Positions 1 to 7,345 are shown, numbered from the stretch's first letter. The stretch is 11,905 nt of DNA from Tetmemena sp. SeJ-2015 (GCA_027382625.1 JAJKFJ010012966.1:1-11905), one strand, 5' to 3'. Notes: generated from the sequence alone by a model not told the origin. Program-made: numbers and translations.

Positions 1-114
1 CACCTTCCTAGAAGACTTTAGATTGCCTGTTTAGGGTTAAAATTTAGCATGATTATAAGTATTAATAAAGAAATTAATTATACACAACTTATTTTCACTT
101 TCTTATCATATTAT

Positions 115-125
115 GGGGTTTTGGG
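115..125 (+). repeat. Telomere-like 11-mer GGGGTTTTGGG
   Basis: This is one and three-quarter units of the spirotrich telomere repeat GGGGTTTT, 97 bp beyond the stop codon of the TLDc gene. In the gene's sense it reads CCCAAAACCCC, the wrong strand for a telomere capping that gene's 3' end. It does fit the outward orientation of telomere-bearing element (TBE) ends, with an element lying towards lower coordinates. It may be a remnant or a chance match. Confidence 0.35.
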
Positions 126-221
126 ATATTGAATGAGCATCTTAATAAGAGTAAATCTATTTCATTTAAATTATTTATGAAATAAAAACACTCGCGATGA
201 AATGAGATAAATAAAATCTCT

Positions 222-360
222 TCATTCGCTAAAAATAATTTAGTAGACTTCAATTTCTAAGACTAAAAATTGCTAGCTCCCGGCCATGTATTCAACTGCT
301 TCCATATTTAATTCTTCTAATAAGCTTTCGGGAGGAGCTTCATATGAAAATCCCAAGTTA
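222..360 (-). other. Coding segment 9: TLDc C-terminus and stop
   Basis: The minus frame gives LGFSYEAPP, then EYMAGSQQF, then EIEVYQ, and ends at TGA 222-224. A (L/M)AGS-x-x-F strand followed by an E-x-E-V-Y/W strand is the standard C-terminal signature of TLDc domains. TAG and TAA within it read as Gln. About 100 bp of AT-rich 3' sequence follow. Confidence 0.88.
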
Positions 361-3300
361 TATTTAAATAGCACCGAAAATTATTAGATTAAGTATTTAA
401 AGATAATAAGTCCAAATTGTTTATTATGAATTATTTAAAGAAGATTTTCTGTCCGATTGATTATAATTTTTTTTAAATCGAGATATAAATTCTTCCTATT
501 AAAAGACATCCCCATAGAATAAACTAAACAGAGGTCTAATAGTAAAATTAATAATTTTTCTAAACTTGAAATTATATTTTTAAACGATACTAATTGAAGT
601 TAAAGATTAATAAGTATAATGAAGCAGTAAAATAATGAACGAATAATTCTATTTAATGATTTAAGATTTAATATATCGACTTAAAGTATTTAAATAGCAT
701 CCCTTCGATAATCATGAATCTGTTATTAAAAATTCAACTTTCCAAAACTTATTTCTGTATTTACTATTTACTTGACATGTTTTTTTCTTAATCTGGTCTT
801 AAACTGCATACAAATTATTTTTCCAATTATCGTCTACTTGATTACTAAAACTTGAAAATTCTATTTTAGAAAGTTTAAAATGAAAATCGGAATTTAACTG
901 AAGAGCTAAAAATTTTTAGTTGTTAAATGCGAGATACTTAGCTTTAAATGGCTTTATCGAAATCTTAGTGTATTTTGAGAGTTTGTTCTGCTGCAATTAC
1001 GATAGGATATGTCTCCGAAGAGATACTGATGTTACAAAATCGGAACCAACAATGTCGTCAAGTTTAAATATAATTTTGATTTTGAGTCGATCCGTCCCTC
1101 ACATTATTGAGTTACAAAGATAAATTATATATAATTTTATTCTTAATCGAATCGCAATAAAAAAATTCAACTCAAAATCTCACACTTCAACCACCCCAAT
1201 TTTTATTTTATTAAATTAAATATAATTATCTTTCTATTATTTAATTCTGAGCTATGTATGATATGAGTTGCACTCTTTCTCTAAATTTGGAGAAGGAAAA
1301 AAAGCAAAAATATAGCTCCATTAAAATACTTTATCTTCTCTAAATCTTACTGCCTTTATTTACAAAATTAATTTCCGCCCATAATTTCTCTATTAATAAT
1401 TTTTTGTAAAAAGTTACTCAATCCTCCTGGAACGTTATCGTTTTCTAAGTTGTCAAGACTTAGACCCCAACCTCCACTAAATACGGACATCCACTGTTTA
1501 TGGTAGCAAATATTATAGTCAAACTCGGCATTAATCAAAAGATAATAATTTACTATTAAAGTTTCATATCTAAACAATTTATAAGTACAAGTTTACTTCA
1601 ATTTTGAGGCAGATAAAATTACAGATTTTATCTGAGGTCAGTAAAACCAGTTAAAAGTGAGATTATATTCCACTTAACTTTATATAATAAAATCTATATT
1701 AAAATTTCATCTTAATTGCAAATATGTCCAGCAATATAGTAGAATATTTAATGATAATCAGTGATGAGTTAAATTGCTAAAAGGAGAGTTGCAACTTCGT
1801 GACTATTTAATTCACAGATTAACTCCCTTATCTGTAGAATTTCCGATAGTTTATAAAAAAATTAATATAAAATACTTCTTTAATCATTGCCTCAACACAT
1901 TTTAATAGCGAGATAAGATGAGTGCAATCTCCATATGTCTTGTTTCTGCAATTTCCACCCTCCTCAGAACTCTGTACTCTCACAAATCATTTCTGCAAGG
2001 ATATAAGTTCGTAGAGTTCTTTTTTTTTACAGAATCGAATGGCTTTAAAATTATTAAATTTTAACATAATTCAACTGCACCTGTGTATTTCCATTTTATT
2101 TTCATATAAATGAGTATCATTATTCTTTAAATTTTCAGTTATATTTTTTTCCTTACCATTTCTTTTTCAATTAGATTTGTCCATAAAATTAATGGAAAAT
2201 AAAAATTTTGACTTGGAATTTGTGTATTTGTACCTTTTTATAAATTAAATGATTTAATTTGATATCAAGGGGCGATGAAGAGTTTAATGGTCAAGAGAGA
2301 ATATGAAAGTATCCCAAATTTGGCGAGTCTTATATTCAATGGGCGAATACCAAGAAGTAGGGTTGTAGCCTCCGAAGCATTTACCTTGTTAAGACTTCAC
2401 AAAAGTTACAGTAGGGCCTTTGTTATCGCACAGCTTATGAAATACAGTACTCTTGATTCCGTTTTCGCTTGCTCTATATAATAATTTTGCTTTCAGATTT
2501 TTGAAAGCGATGGCTGGAGCTTCAGAACTTTATTTTGCCTTTAAGTTATTTAGGAATTAAAGACTCTCTGGTGTATTATAAAAACTTTCATCCCCTTAAG
2601 ATAGAGAAATTAATTAAGTTTTAGGTGAAACAATTTTGGAATCTTCAAACAATAAGCTGCTTTTCCTTGCTACAAGCTGAGATATGAAAACCAAATCAAG
2701 CCCTGGAGTCTCCATCTGCTTTTCTTCTTCTTGTACTATTTAAGCTACTTCTATTTTTTAGAAGAAGGAATCTTAAATATAACTTATTTTTATAGGAGGA
2801 TACATGCATTAAATTTATATAACTATTAAATTAGTTAAGACTCAAAGTAGGGTTAATTACAACTAGAAACAAAAAGGTAAGTGAATTACTTCCGAAAACA
2901 AAGACTAATTACAAGTATCAGCCTATGGGATCTTTATTAAATCCATGATGAGCCCTATTCCTTGCTGCAATTTAATGGATGAAAAAGTGGATTAGAGCAA
3001 ACTGGCTGCCCTATGATCAGGTCTCACTATCTGAATTGGCTCCATCTTATGAACAACTCTAAGTTAAAAAAACCTCATTAGTAATGATTAGACTTAGAGT
3101 ACGGGAAGATAATAATCAAGACATCATAATAAGGCTAAGATATTCTAAGATTTGAGGTGTCATCTTCAAAATATGTGGTATGAAAAATGACCAGTAGTCA
3201 AGCCCTAATTAGTTATCACGCAAAAAGTTAGACAATACGATAGAATAACATCTGACTCACTGCATTTTCAAAAGCCATAGCTCCTTTATGTCCTAAATCG

Positions 3301-4979
3301 GAATTGAAGAGGTTCTAATCTAAAATTAATGTACTTTTACTTAGGGAACTACTCTTGCTCTATCATGGCTACGGTGATATGCCATAATCACCTACAGAAT
3401 ATTAGAATTCACTACACTTACCAAAAGTTTGCAAAACTAGAAGTGTTTAGAGGTATCCCGCTTAATAGCCTCAGAGTAATGGCAGAAAATATCTTGGAAA
3501 ATTTCAAAGCTACTTTGGTGTGAGAAATGTGGCTCTAAATTTAACTTTCTATTTTAACAATAATAAATTTAAATCTTTTAAGAAGAGTAGTAATTATTAT
3601 TTTAAAGTATCACACCCCATTTATTGATAATTACAAAAGAAAGAGCAAATTTTGTCAATCGATGCGATATTCTTCTTTAAATCTTTAGAGTTGCATTATT
3701 TTTCTTTGAACAAAAGATTTTGAAGCCAAGATATCTAATTCTGGATCTACTCTTGACATTAATTAAAAAAGATAAATTTTATATGACAGTCCGAAAGCAA
3801 ATTTAGCTTCTTTTCTAGAACAGTTATTTATAACTAACCATTAAATAAATATAATGATTTTTATTATCATATCTTCCCAATTCACTTTACTGGTAGGAAG
3901 ACCTTAATTATCATCACTAATGCATTTTTAGCAGAGTAATTTGAAAATTAACTTTTCGAAATAATGGTTAACTATACTTGAGAATTTAAAAGAAAAGTGG
4001 ATCAAAATACTGCTGATCATTGTTTAATTCTATTGAAATATTGGATATGTTTCATTATTTTGCGTTGATTTATTATAGAATGGAGTCGCCCTTGAGAATC
4101 GTTCTTCATAAAAAGAGCAATAATTTAAGACTGGCACATGAGATTGACTCAGCCATTTTGGCTACTCTAACACTAGCCAGAGCAGCACTCACAGCTCCTC
4201 AGCCATCAGGCTCCATGTCGCCTTCGTGTGAACTGACTCACTAAAAATTCTTGGACATCTATTGCTCTCACTAGGCAAGTCCGACAGACTCAAGGTCAAT
4301 GGTCGGTGAGAGACCTAAGTCGCCGAGTCGTAGGTGATCCAGAAGCAAGAGACTGAGGGCGGTTGAGTGCCTCTAAAAAAAATTGGCTGGATCAATCTTC
4401 AGGTACCAATCTTAACATTTTTAGTTATTTTGAAGATGGGAAGCTCGAGGGCGAAGCCATTGTTAAAATTATTAATCCCAATTTATGAAATTTTTCTATA
4501 AATCTTAAGAATTGAACAAGAAGAGCTGTTTTTGGAAAAGATTTATTTAAAATTCCCAGTATATTAGAGTAAGGGGATTGGTTCAGAAGCTTTCTTACTG
4601 GTAAATAAGCAGAGATTTCCCGGGTGACGTTTGCTTCAATAATAATATTAGCTTTTGACATTTAAATTATTTGCATGTAATGTGGATTATCTACTGCTCA
4701 CTCTTGATTTTCTTTTCAAGTTATCATATTATTAGCTAGTTATAAAATAACTTCTTTTAAATAAGTTTAATAGAGCTATAAAATAAAGTTGTATTTGATC
4801 TCAGGGATAGACTGCTTAAAGTTATGTATGGGACAGATAAATTCTATCTCTTCTTGTGGGTTCTAATACACTTTAAGACAACTTTCGCAAATGGTATCTC
4901 CGCACTCTGGTAGAATAACTGGCATCCTGTCGCTCAGGTTATAGCCTTATTTGCATAATATGCAAATACTAACCTTCAT
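222..4979 (-). CDS. RING-TLDc domain protein gene, interrupted germline copy
   Basis: Read with TAA/TAG as Gln, the minus strand encodes pieces of one protein. In order they are a RING-like finger, a CxxC segment (possibly a B-box), a Gln/Glu-rich linker and a TLDc domain. The start is ATG 4977-4979 and the stop is TGA 222-224. Joining the pieces at the listed repeats keeps one frame and gives about 497 codons. TLDc proteins (the TLDc/OXR1 fold) are linked to oxidative-stress resistance and to V-ATPase binding. RING fingers usually recruit ubiquitin-conjugating enzymes, but this one is degenerate, so ligase activity is uncertain. Order and orientation are linear. The TLDc call and its two big joins are the firmest parts. 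The join after the RING piece and the pieces between 3250 and 3900 are less certain, and some gaps may be introns. The active gene would be the rearranged somatic copy, not this one. Confidence 0.85.
361..1416 (-). other. 1056-bp IES within the TLDc domain, pointer TAACTT
   Basis: TAACTT is present at 1411-1416 and 355-360 in identical phase, and the join produces LSNLGFSYE, the expected TLDc sequence. There is no AG at the downstream edge, which rules out an ordinary intron. A 128-codon minus open frame at 712-1098 lies inside. Confidence 0.82.
712..1098 (-). CDS. Unrecognised open frame inside an IES
   Basis: There are 128 codons without TGA on the minus strand, ending at TGA 712-714; the frame opens just after TGA 1099-1101. 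Composition is Lys/Asn/Ser/Leu/Phe-rich with aromatic residues spaced as in a real protein (for example NQVDDNWKNNLYAV and KFWKVEFLITD). No ATG lies near the start and no family is recognised. It sits wholly inside the 1056-bp IES, so it is either a coding segment of another gene, a germline-limited gene fragment, or chance in AT-rich DNA with only one stop codon. Confidence 0.35.
1411..1538 (-). other. Coding segment 8: middle of TLDc
   Basis: The minus frame reads NAEFDYNICYHKQWMSVF, then SGGWGLSLDN and GGLSN. This matches the TLDc pattern of an Ala/Asn-Ile-Tyr/Cys strand, an F-G/S-G-G turn and a D-L-x-i-x-D/N strand. It ends at TAACTT (1411-1416). Confidence 0.82.
1539..2268 (-). other. 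730-bp IES within the TLDc domain, pointer TTGAT
   Basis: TTGAT at 2264-2268 and 1534-1538 is in the same phase, and the join gives HRPLINAEFD, restoring the TLDc core. No GT-AG pair fits these edges, and the size is large for a ciliate intron. The interior carries one copy of a dispersed repeat (about 1775-2100) and no recognisable gene. Confidence 0.8.
1775..2100 (+). repeat. Dispersed diverged repeat, copy 1 (within IES)
   Basis: Shares collinear anchors with 8425-8750 in the same orientation: GGAGAGTTGCAACTT (1783-1797), TCACAGATT (1812-1820), CGAATGG (2036-2042) and TTCAACTG (2070-2077). Spacings match to within about four bases across roughly 290 bp. Confidence 0.65.
2264..2751 (-). 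other. Coding segment 7: coiled-coil-like start and first half of TLDc
   Basis: This is the longest coding piece. It opens with an acidic Gln/Glu-rich helix (IVQEEEKQME), then a linker, then TLDc hallmarks: KLLYRASENG, an FHKLCDNKGPT stretch, KCFGGY, a following Trp, and the DTFIFSL strand. TLDc folds carry the pattern LLYr-s-G, then kGpT, then FGGy-s-W, then FiFSL, so the match is strong. Two in-frame TAAs lie inside the domain and read as Gln. The piece stops at TTGAT (2264-2268), where frame similarity ends abruptly. Confidence 0.88.
2752..2892 (-). other. IES, pointer GAAGTA
   Basis: GAAGTA occurs at 2887-2892 and 2746-2751 in the same codon phase, enclosing 141 bp of AT-rich DNA with an in-frame TGA at 2842-2844. 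A GTAATT...AAATAG intron (2912-2751) is a weaker alternative that also keeps frame. Confidence 0.6.
2887..3034 (-). other. Coding segment 6: helical linker
   Basis: An open minus frame starts at a VRPDHRAASLLQS stretch and ends in SLFSEV. It has Leu, Gln and Ile patterning expected of a helix, with TAA/TAG as Gln. It joins in phase to segment 7 at GAAGTA. Confidence 0.6.
3035..3255 (-). other. Interruption, pointer TCAGAT or 230-nt intron
   Basis: TCAGAT at 3250-3255 recurs in the same phase at 3029-3034. The same edges also read as a GTGAGT donor (from 3260) and an AATTCAG acceptor (ending 3031) that leave the frame intact. The repeat contains part of both splice-like sites. Confidence 0.55.
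3250..3351 (-). other. Coding segment 5
   Basis: A Ser-rich start is followed by NSDLGHKGAMAFENA, open in the minus frame with one TAG read as Gln. The composition is typical of coding DNA and less AT-rich than the flanks. No domain is recognised. The 3' edge is either the TCAGAT pointer (3250-3255) or a GTGAGT donor at 3260. Confidence 0.6.
3349..3421 (-). other. Probable 73-nt spliceosomal intron (or IES with TAGTT)
   Basis: On the minus strand this begins GTAAGTG and ends AGAGTAG. Its removal keeps the frame, and its size fits a ciliate intron. A competing reading is an IES between in-phase TAGTT copies at 3435-3439 and 3347-3351. The strong GTAAGT donor favours an intron. Confidence 0.55.
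3435..3578 (-). other. Coding segment 4
   Basis: An open minus frame with mixed, protein-like composition is clearest over 3435-3525 (for example AITLRLLSGIPLN). No domain is recognised. It should lie in the linker between the zinc-binding region and TLDc. If the following gap is an intron, the segment extends to 3422. Confidence 0.5.
3579..3686 (-). other. Short interruption, candidate 11-bp pointer AAAGATTTAAA
   Basis: AAAGATTTAAA is present at 3676-3686 and 3568-3578 in the same codon phase, giving a 108-bp removable sequence with an in-frame TGA. The repeat is AT-rich, so a chance match is possible. Confidence 0.4.
3676..3736 (-). other. Coding segment 3: short basic helical piece
   Basis: It encodes a short helical-looking stretch (ILASKSFVQRKIMQLQRFK) with a reassigned TAA as Gln. 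The frame runs on to TGA 3655-3657. If the AAAGATTTAAA repeat is the pointer, the segment ends at 3676. The residues just after it also look protein-like, so the exact end is unsure. Confidence 0.5.
3737..3874 (-). other. Short interruption, pointer AGATAT (or intron)
   Basis: AGATAT occurs at 3869-3874 and 3731-3736 in the same codon phase, and removing 138 bp joins ...NWED to ILASK.... A GTAAAG...GAGTAG intron at 3747-3890 also keeps frame, so sequence alone does not decide. Confidence 0.5.
3869..4018 (-). other. Coding segment 2: CxxC motif, possible half B-box
   Basis: The minus frame contains LLCQKCISDD (Cys codons 3931-3933 and 3922-3924) preceded by a His at 3967-3969. This resembles the centre of a B-box zinc finger, which often follows a RING in TRIM-like proteins. 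The first Cys of a canonical C-x2-H pair is missing, so the B-box call is tentative. The 3' edge is either AGATAT 3869-3874 (pointer) or GT at 3890-3889 (intron donor). Both keep the frame. Confidence 0.55.
4019..4800 (-). other. Probable interruption (IES) between coding segments 1 and 2
   Basis: About 780 bp lie between in-phase GATCA copies at 4796-4800 and 4014-4018. This is the least certain boundary of the gene, and a further small coding segment may hide here. Open frames on both strands at 4265-4680 look partly protein-like, including a minus frame starting at ATG 4659-4661, but none matches a family I know. The GC-rich island at 4141-4380 lies inside. Confidence 0.4.
4141..4380. other. 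GC-rich island with nested complementary arms
   Basis: Clearly richer in G+C than the surrounding DNA. Inverted pairs nest: AGAG 4179-4182 with CTCT 4371-4374, GCACTC 4185-4190 with GAGTGC 4365-4370, and CCTCAG 4197-4202 with CTGAGG 4353-4358, the last two separated by 6 nt on both sides. Inside are CTCTCA/TGAGAG (4265-4270, 4307-4312) enclosing CCGAC/GTCGG (4281-4285, 4302-4306), and ACCTA/TAGGT (4313-4317, 4331-4335). This could be a structured RNA of about 190 nt or a relic element. It matches no RNA family I can name, and open frames through it show no protein similarity. Confidence 0.35.
4796..4979 (-). other. Coding segment 1: start codon and RING-like finger
   Basis: The frame opens with ATG at 4977-4979 and runs to TGA 4716-4718. 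It shows a CILC pair (Cys codons 4962-4964 and 4953-4955), then ECGDTICESC (Cys codons starting 4904, 4889, 4880), then CPIH (4835-4824). The spacing fits a RING finger: C-x2-C, C-x-x-x-x-C-x2-C, C-x2-C/H. The usual His after the third Cys is Asp, and the final Cys is His. The segment end is uncertain. GATCA at 4796-4800 recurs in phase at 4014-4018 and is the best candidate pointer I found. Confidence 0.75.
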
Positions 4980-4980
4980 T

Positions 4981-5010
4981 ATTTTATTATATTTTATTAT
5001 ATTTTACTAT
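4981..5010 (+). repeat. Three-unit 10-bp tandem repeat
   Basis: ATTTTATTAT is repeated twice exactly and a third time with one change, immediately upstream of the TLDc gene's start codon (4979). It may be part of the 5' leader or promoter, but no function can be shown. Confidence 0.7.
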
Positions 5011-5472
5011 TACTATGTATTAGGGTAATTAATTTATACTAAACTGAATGCAAGAAAATTTCAGACTCTATATCTTAAAATATTAATAAGTAAAATTTTG
5101 AGATGCTATTCCAAAACTCGAATGTAAATAATTTGCTTCTAATACTAAGCAAGTTGGATATTAAAAATGTATCCCCAGTTAATTAAATTATCTCTTGGAA
5201 GGCAGAAGGATTATTATGCAGGTTTTTTAATTATCAATTTTTTTAATGAGGATACTTGGATTTGAAGAACTTTATAGGTAAAAGTAAGTCTATCATGATG
5301 CTGAATAGCATCATTATTCTGAGTTGAACTGAAATATAATTAGACCAGATAATCAAAAAAAATAATTTACATTCATATGCTTTATTTTTGAATTTTGAAT
5401 TCAAATCAAATAAACTGAATGGCAATTAAAACTTCATATTTTTTTTATTACATCTCTTTCTTAATCTAATTT
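5011..5472. other. AT-rich spacer, no gene recognised
   Basis: Lies between the TLDc gene's 5' end and the Rep element. It should hold the somatic chromosome end upstream of the TLDc gene, since telomere addition would fall here. No open frame here has recognisable similarity and no telomere-like tract is visible. Confidence 0.5.
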
Positions 5473-5475
5473 AAT
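5473..5475 (+). repeat. Left target-site duplication, AAT
   Basis: AAT directly precedes ATTCTAAC, the first bases of the left inverted repeat. The same three bases follow the right repeat at 7740-7742. Confidence 0.5.
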
Positions 5476-5869
5476 ATTCTAACAATCAGGGGTAAGGTCA
5501 AAAGTGATATTTACGTTAAATCTACCTTAAATTAGTTTGAAATAGCAAGTTTGTAGACATTTTCAGTTGATAACAGGAATCTCTAATCTAATCGGAATTT
5601 AAATGAGTTCAGAAATTAATTTAAATAAATAGGAATGAATTAATTAATTACGCTTTAATTATTAAAAACACATTTTAAGTGATTCGCACATTGGTACATT
5701 GGTACAATTAAGGCGTAACGCCATTTTATACTACACTCTAATTGTGCTACTGTGCAAGTGTACCAATCAAGCGAGATAAAATTTAAGGCCAAGTATGCAA
5801 GTAGGAATGGGCAGGAAATAAATGGCATAGCCGACGCTGATGGAGCGTGCAGAGAAAATACATGCGGTT
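5476..5869 (+). repeat. Left terminal inverted repeat of the Rep element
   Basis: Pairs base for base with 7346-7739 reversed, with 14 mismatches and no gaps. Identity ends sharply at CATGCGGTT on the inner side. Only three mismatches fall in the outer 240 bp and eleven in the inner 155 bp. Confidence 0.95.
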
Positions 5870-5933
5870 GCTGAATATTCGTAATTCTTATATTATATAT
5901 TAAAAATGAAATCAAATATAGAAATTTCACGTC

Positions 5934-6360
5934 ATGAGTAGAAATCTAGCAGGCCAAGGGTTCAAAGATTATAATAGCAAGTCGATATTTTTCTTCAGCA
6001 TCGATACTGGGGAAGAAGAACTCTAATATGAAGAATACAGATACGCATCAAAGCGGATGTCTTCCAAGTAGATCAAGTACTATTCTTTCACCTCGCCTAA
6101 CAGGAAACCCTATACATGGCGCTCACGGTGAAATCTTCATATGGAGAACTTTCGAAGGAATACTTCTCTTCCAGCCGATACTCAGGCCAGAGGTCCCTCA
6201 GTAAGATAGGTTTCAAATGTAAAAGGGTCTCGGATAGGAAGATGAAGAAGAACTATAAACAGTGTGGAGATGTGGAAATGATAATGGGCAATAAATGAGT
6301 GATCACTGATCTTTTGATCGCGAAGAATTAAAGCAGCGAAAGGACCAGACTAAGCACTGA
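5934..6360 (+). pseudogene. Rep N-terminal (endonuclease) region, broken across frames
   Basis: A frame from ATG 5934-5936 is open to TGA 6129-6131. The protein-like signal then moves to the next frame, which is open from before 6116 to TGA 6296-6298. That frame shows a basic stretch followed by NYKQC and GDVEMIMG, resembling the region around HUH-endonuclease motif III (Tyr, then Gly-Asp) of CRESS Reps. The helicase frame is closed by TGA at 6307-6309 and 6358-6360. Clear motifs I and II (the metal-binding HUH) were not found. At least one frameshift and one in-frame TGA separate this part from the helicase, so it looks inactivated, unless recoding or sequencing error is involved. Confidence 0.6.
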
Positions 6361-7254
6361 CTCAGCAAACTCCGAAGATAAATAGCCTCTTGTAATCGAC
6401 GCTATCAGAAAGATGCAATCAGGGAGGCAAAAACTTTAGTGGAGTTGTATTAACAAAATATCCAGGATCCCTCCGCATTATCTAAGCTCGCAAAGGAAAG
6501 ACATGAGATTAAGTTCCACTTTGAAATGCATGGAAAACTAGAGGAGTTTCCAAAGCAAAACCGTACTCTGGTGGATCAACTCCAGCTCTTCATTGAAACT
6601 TGTTACTCTAGAGACAAGGTGGGTCGAGATAAGCCTGCTCTGTCAGCCGAATATTTAGCGTAGTATAATCTTATAGATGCAGTATAAGGCCTGTACAATG
6701 TGATATTCAGCAGGCTTGAGGAAAAGATTTGCACTTTCTGGATGTATGGCAAATCTAACACTGGGAAAACTTCTCTAGTGAGACAAATACAGTAGATCTT
6801 TTTGACGGAGGCACTGGTTGATGCCACTGGAAATTTCATCGTCAACTTAAGAAATGACAGCAGCGAGGTACAGCTGGTTATTATGAACGAGATCAACACC
6901 CAGAATTTCCTGAGCAAAAATAATCTATCTAGGATGAAAGTCTTGATGGAAGGAGATGGGTATCCAGTGAATATCAAGTATGGCCCTGTAGAGATGAGAT
7001 ACTAGGGTTGCAAGGTGATCATTACTTCAAATGACAATCCCTTGATGCACTTGAAGCCTATAGATGGCGAAGCTTTGACCAATAGGACAGTGCTAGTGGA
7101 GATGATAAAAGAAGGAAGAAAGTAATCAACTGGATTTCCGATCTAAGCATTAGACTTGGCAAAGTATTTTGAAAGAAAGCTCATCGAGGACGGGATATTG
7201 CCACATGGGGTGGGAGATGAAACTGAATTGGGAACAGAGACGTATATAGAGTGA
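6361..7254 (+). CDS. CRESS-type Rep, superfamily 3 helicase domain
   Basis: There are 297 codons with no TGA, ending at TGA 7252-7254. Eight in-frame TAA/TAG codons (6379, 6451, 6661, 6685, 6793, 7003, 7123, 7144) read as Gln. The Walker A motif is FWMYGKSNTGKT at 6736-6771. A Walker B-like LVIMNEI lies about 45 codons later, with Asn where Asp is usual and Glu kept. Motif C is VIITSN, followed by ALTNR with a probable arginine finger. This motif order and spacing are those of rolling-circle Reps of CRESS-DNA viruses and plasmids, where the domain unwinds DNA at the replication fork. The tail is acidic. The true upstream start is obscured by the broken N-terminal region. G+C is higher than in the flanks, which suggests a foreign or constrained origin. 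Confidence 0.85.
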
Positions 7255-7345
7255 GAGCAGTGTTAAAAGTAAAAGGATCAGAGTTTGCGATACGAGTATT
7301 CACACTGCATAGTTTTTTATATTAGTTATCTTAAAGTTTTAAAAA

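Noticed and set aside
361..2268. The two large gaps in the TLDc domain as introns
   Set aside because: No GT-AG pair fits the 361-1416 edges and none fits well for 1539-2268. Both are much longer than usual ciliate introns, and pointer joins restore the domain exactly.
2275..2481. 68-codon plus-strand standard-code frame with pleasant composition
   Set aside because: It is the antisense shadow of the TLDc coding segment 2264-2751, which has clear domain motifs on the minus strand.
4020..4244. 74-codon plus-strand frame
   Set aside because: Its first part is antisense to the CxxC segment region and its end runs into the GC-rich foldable island. No similarity seen.
4425..4661. 78-codon minus-strand frame with ATG, considered as an extra segment of the TLDc gene
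   Set aside because: No zinc-ligand or TLDc motif and no in-phase pointer to its neighbours. Other frames of the same DNA look equally protein-like.
5507..5516. GATATTTACG in the left arm as a CRESS origin nonanucleotide
   Set aside because: It has one base too many compared with the TAnTATTAC type and is not in the loop of a short hairpin. No better candidate was found in the element.
5655..5930. 91-codon standard-code frame in the left arm, mirrored at 7285-7560 in the right arm
   Set aside because: The shared part lies inside the inverted repeats. Most arm substitutions change the amino acid (eight replacements among the eleven inner differences), so there is no sign of protein constraint, and the apparent stop TAA is not a stop in this code.
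6603..6977. 124-codon minus-strand frame
   Set aside because: Antisense to the Rep helicase, whose Walker A and motif C lie on the plus strand.
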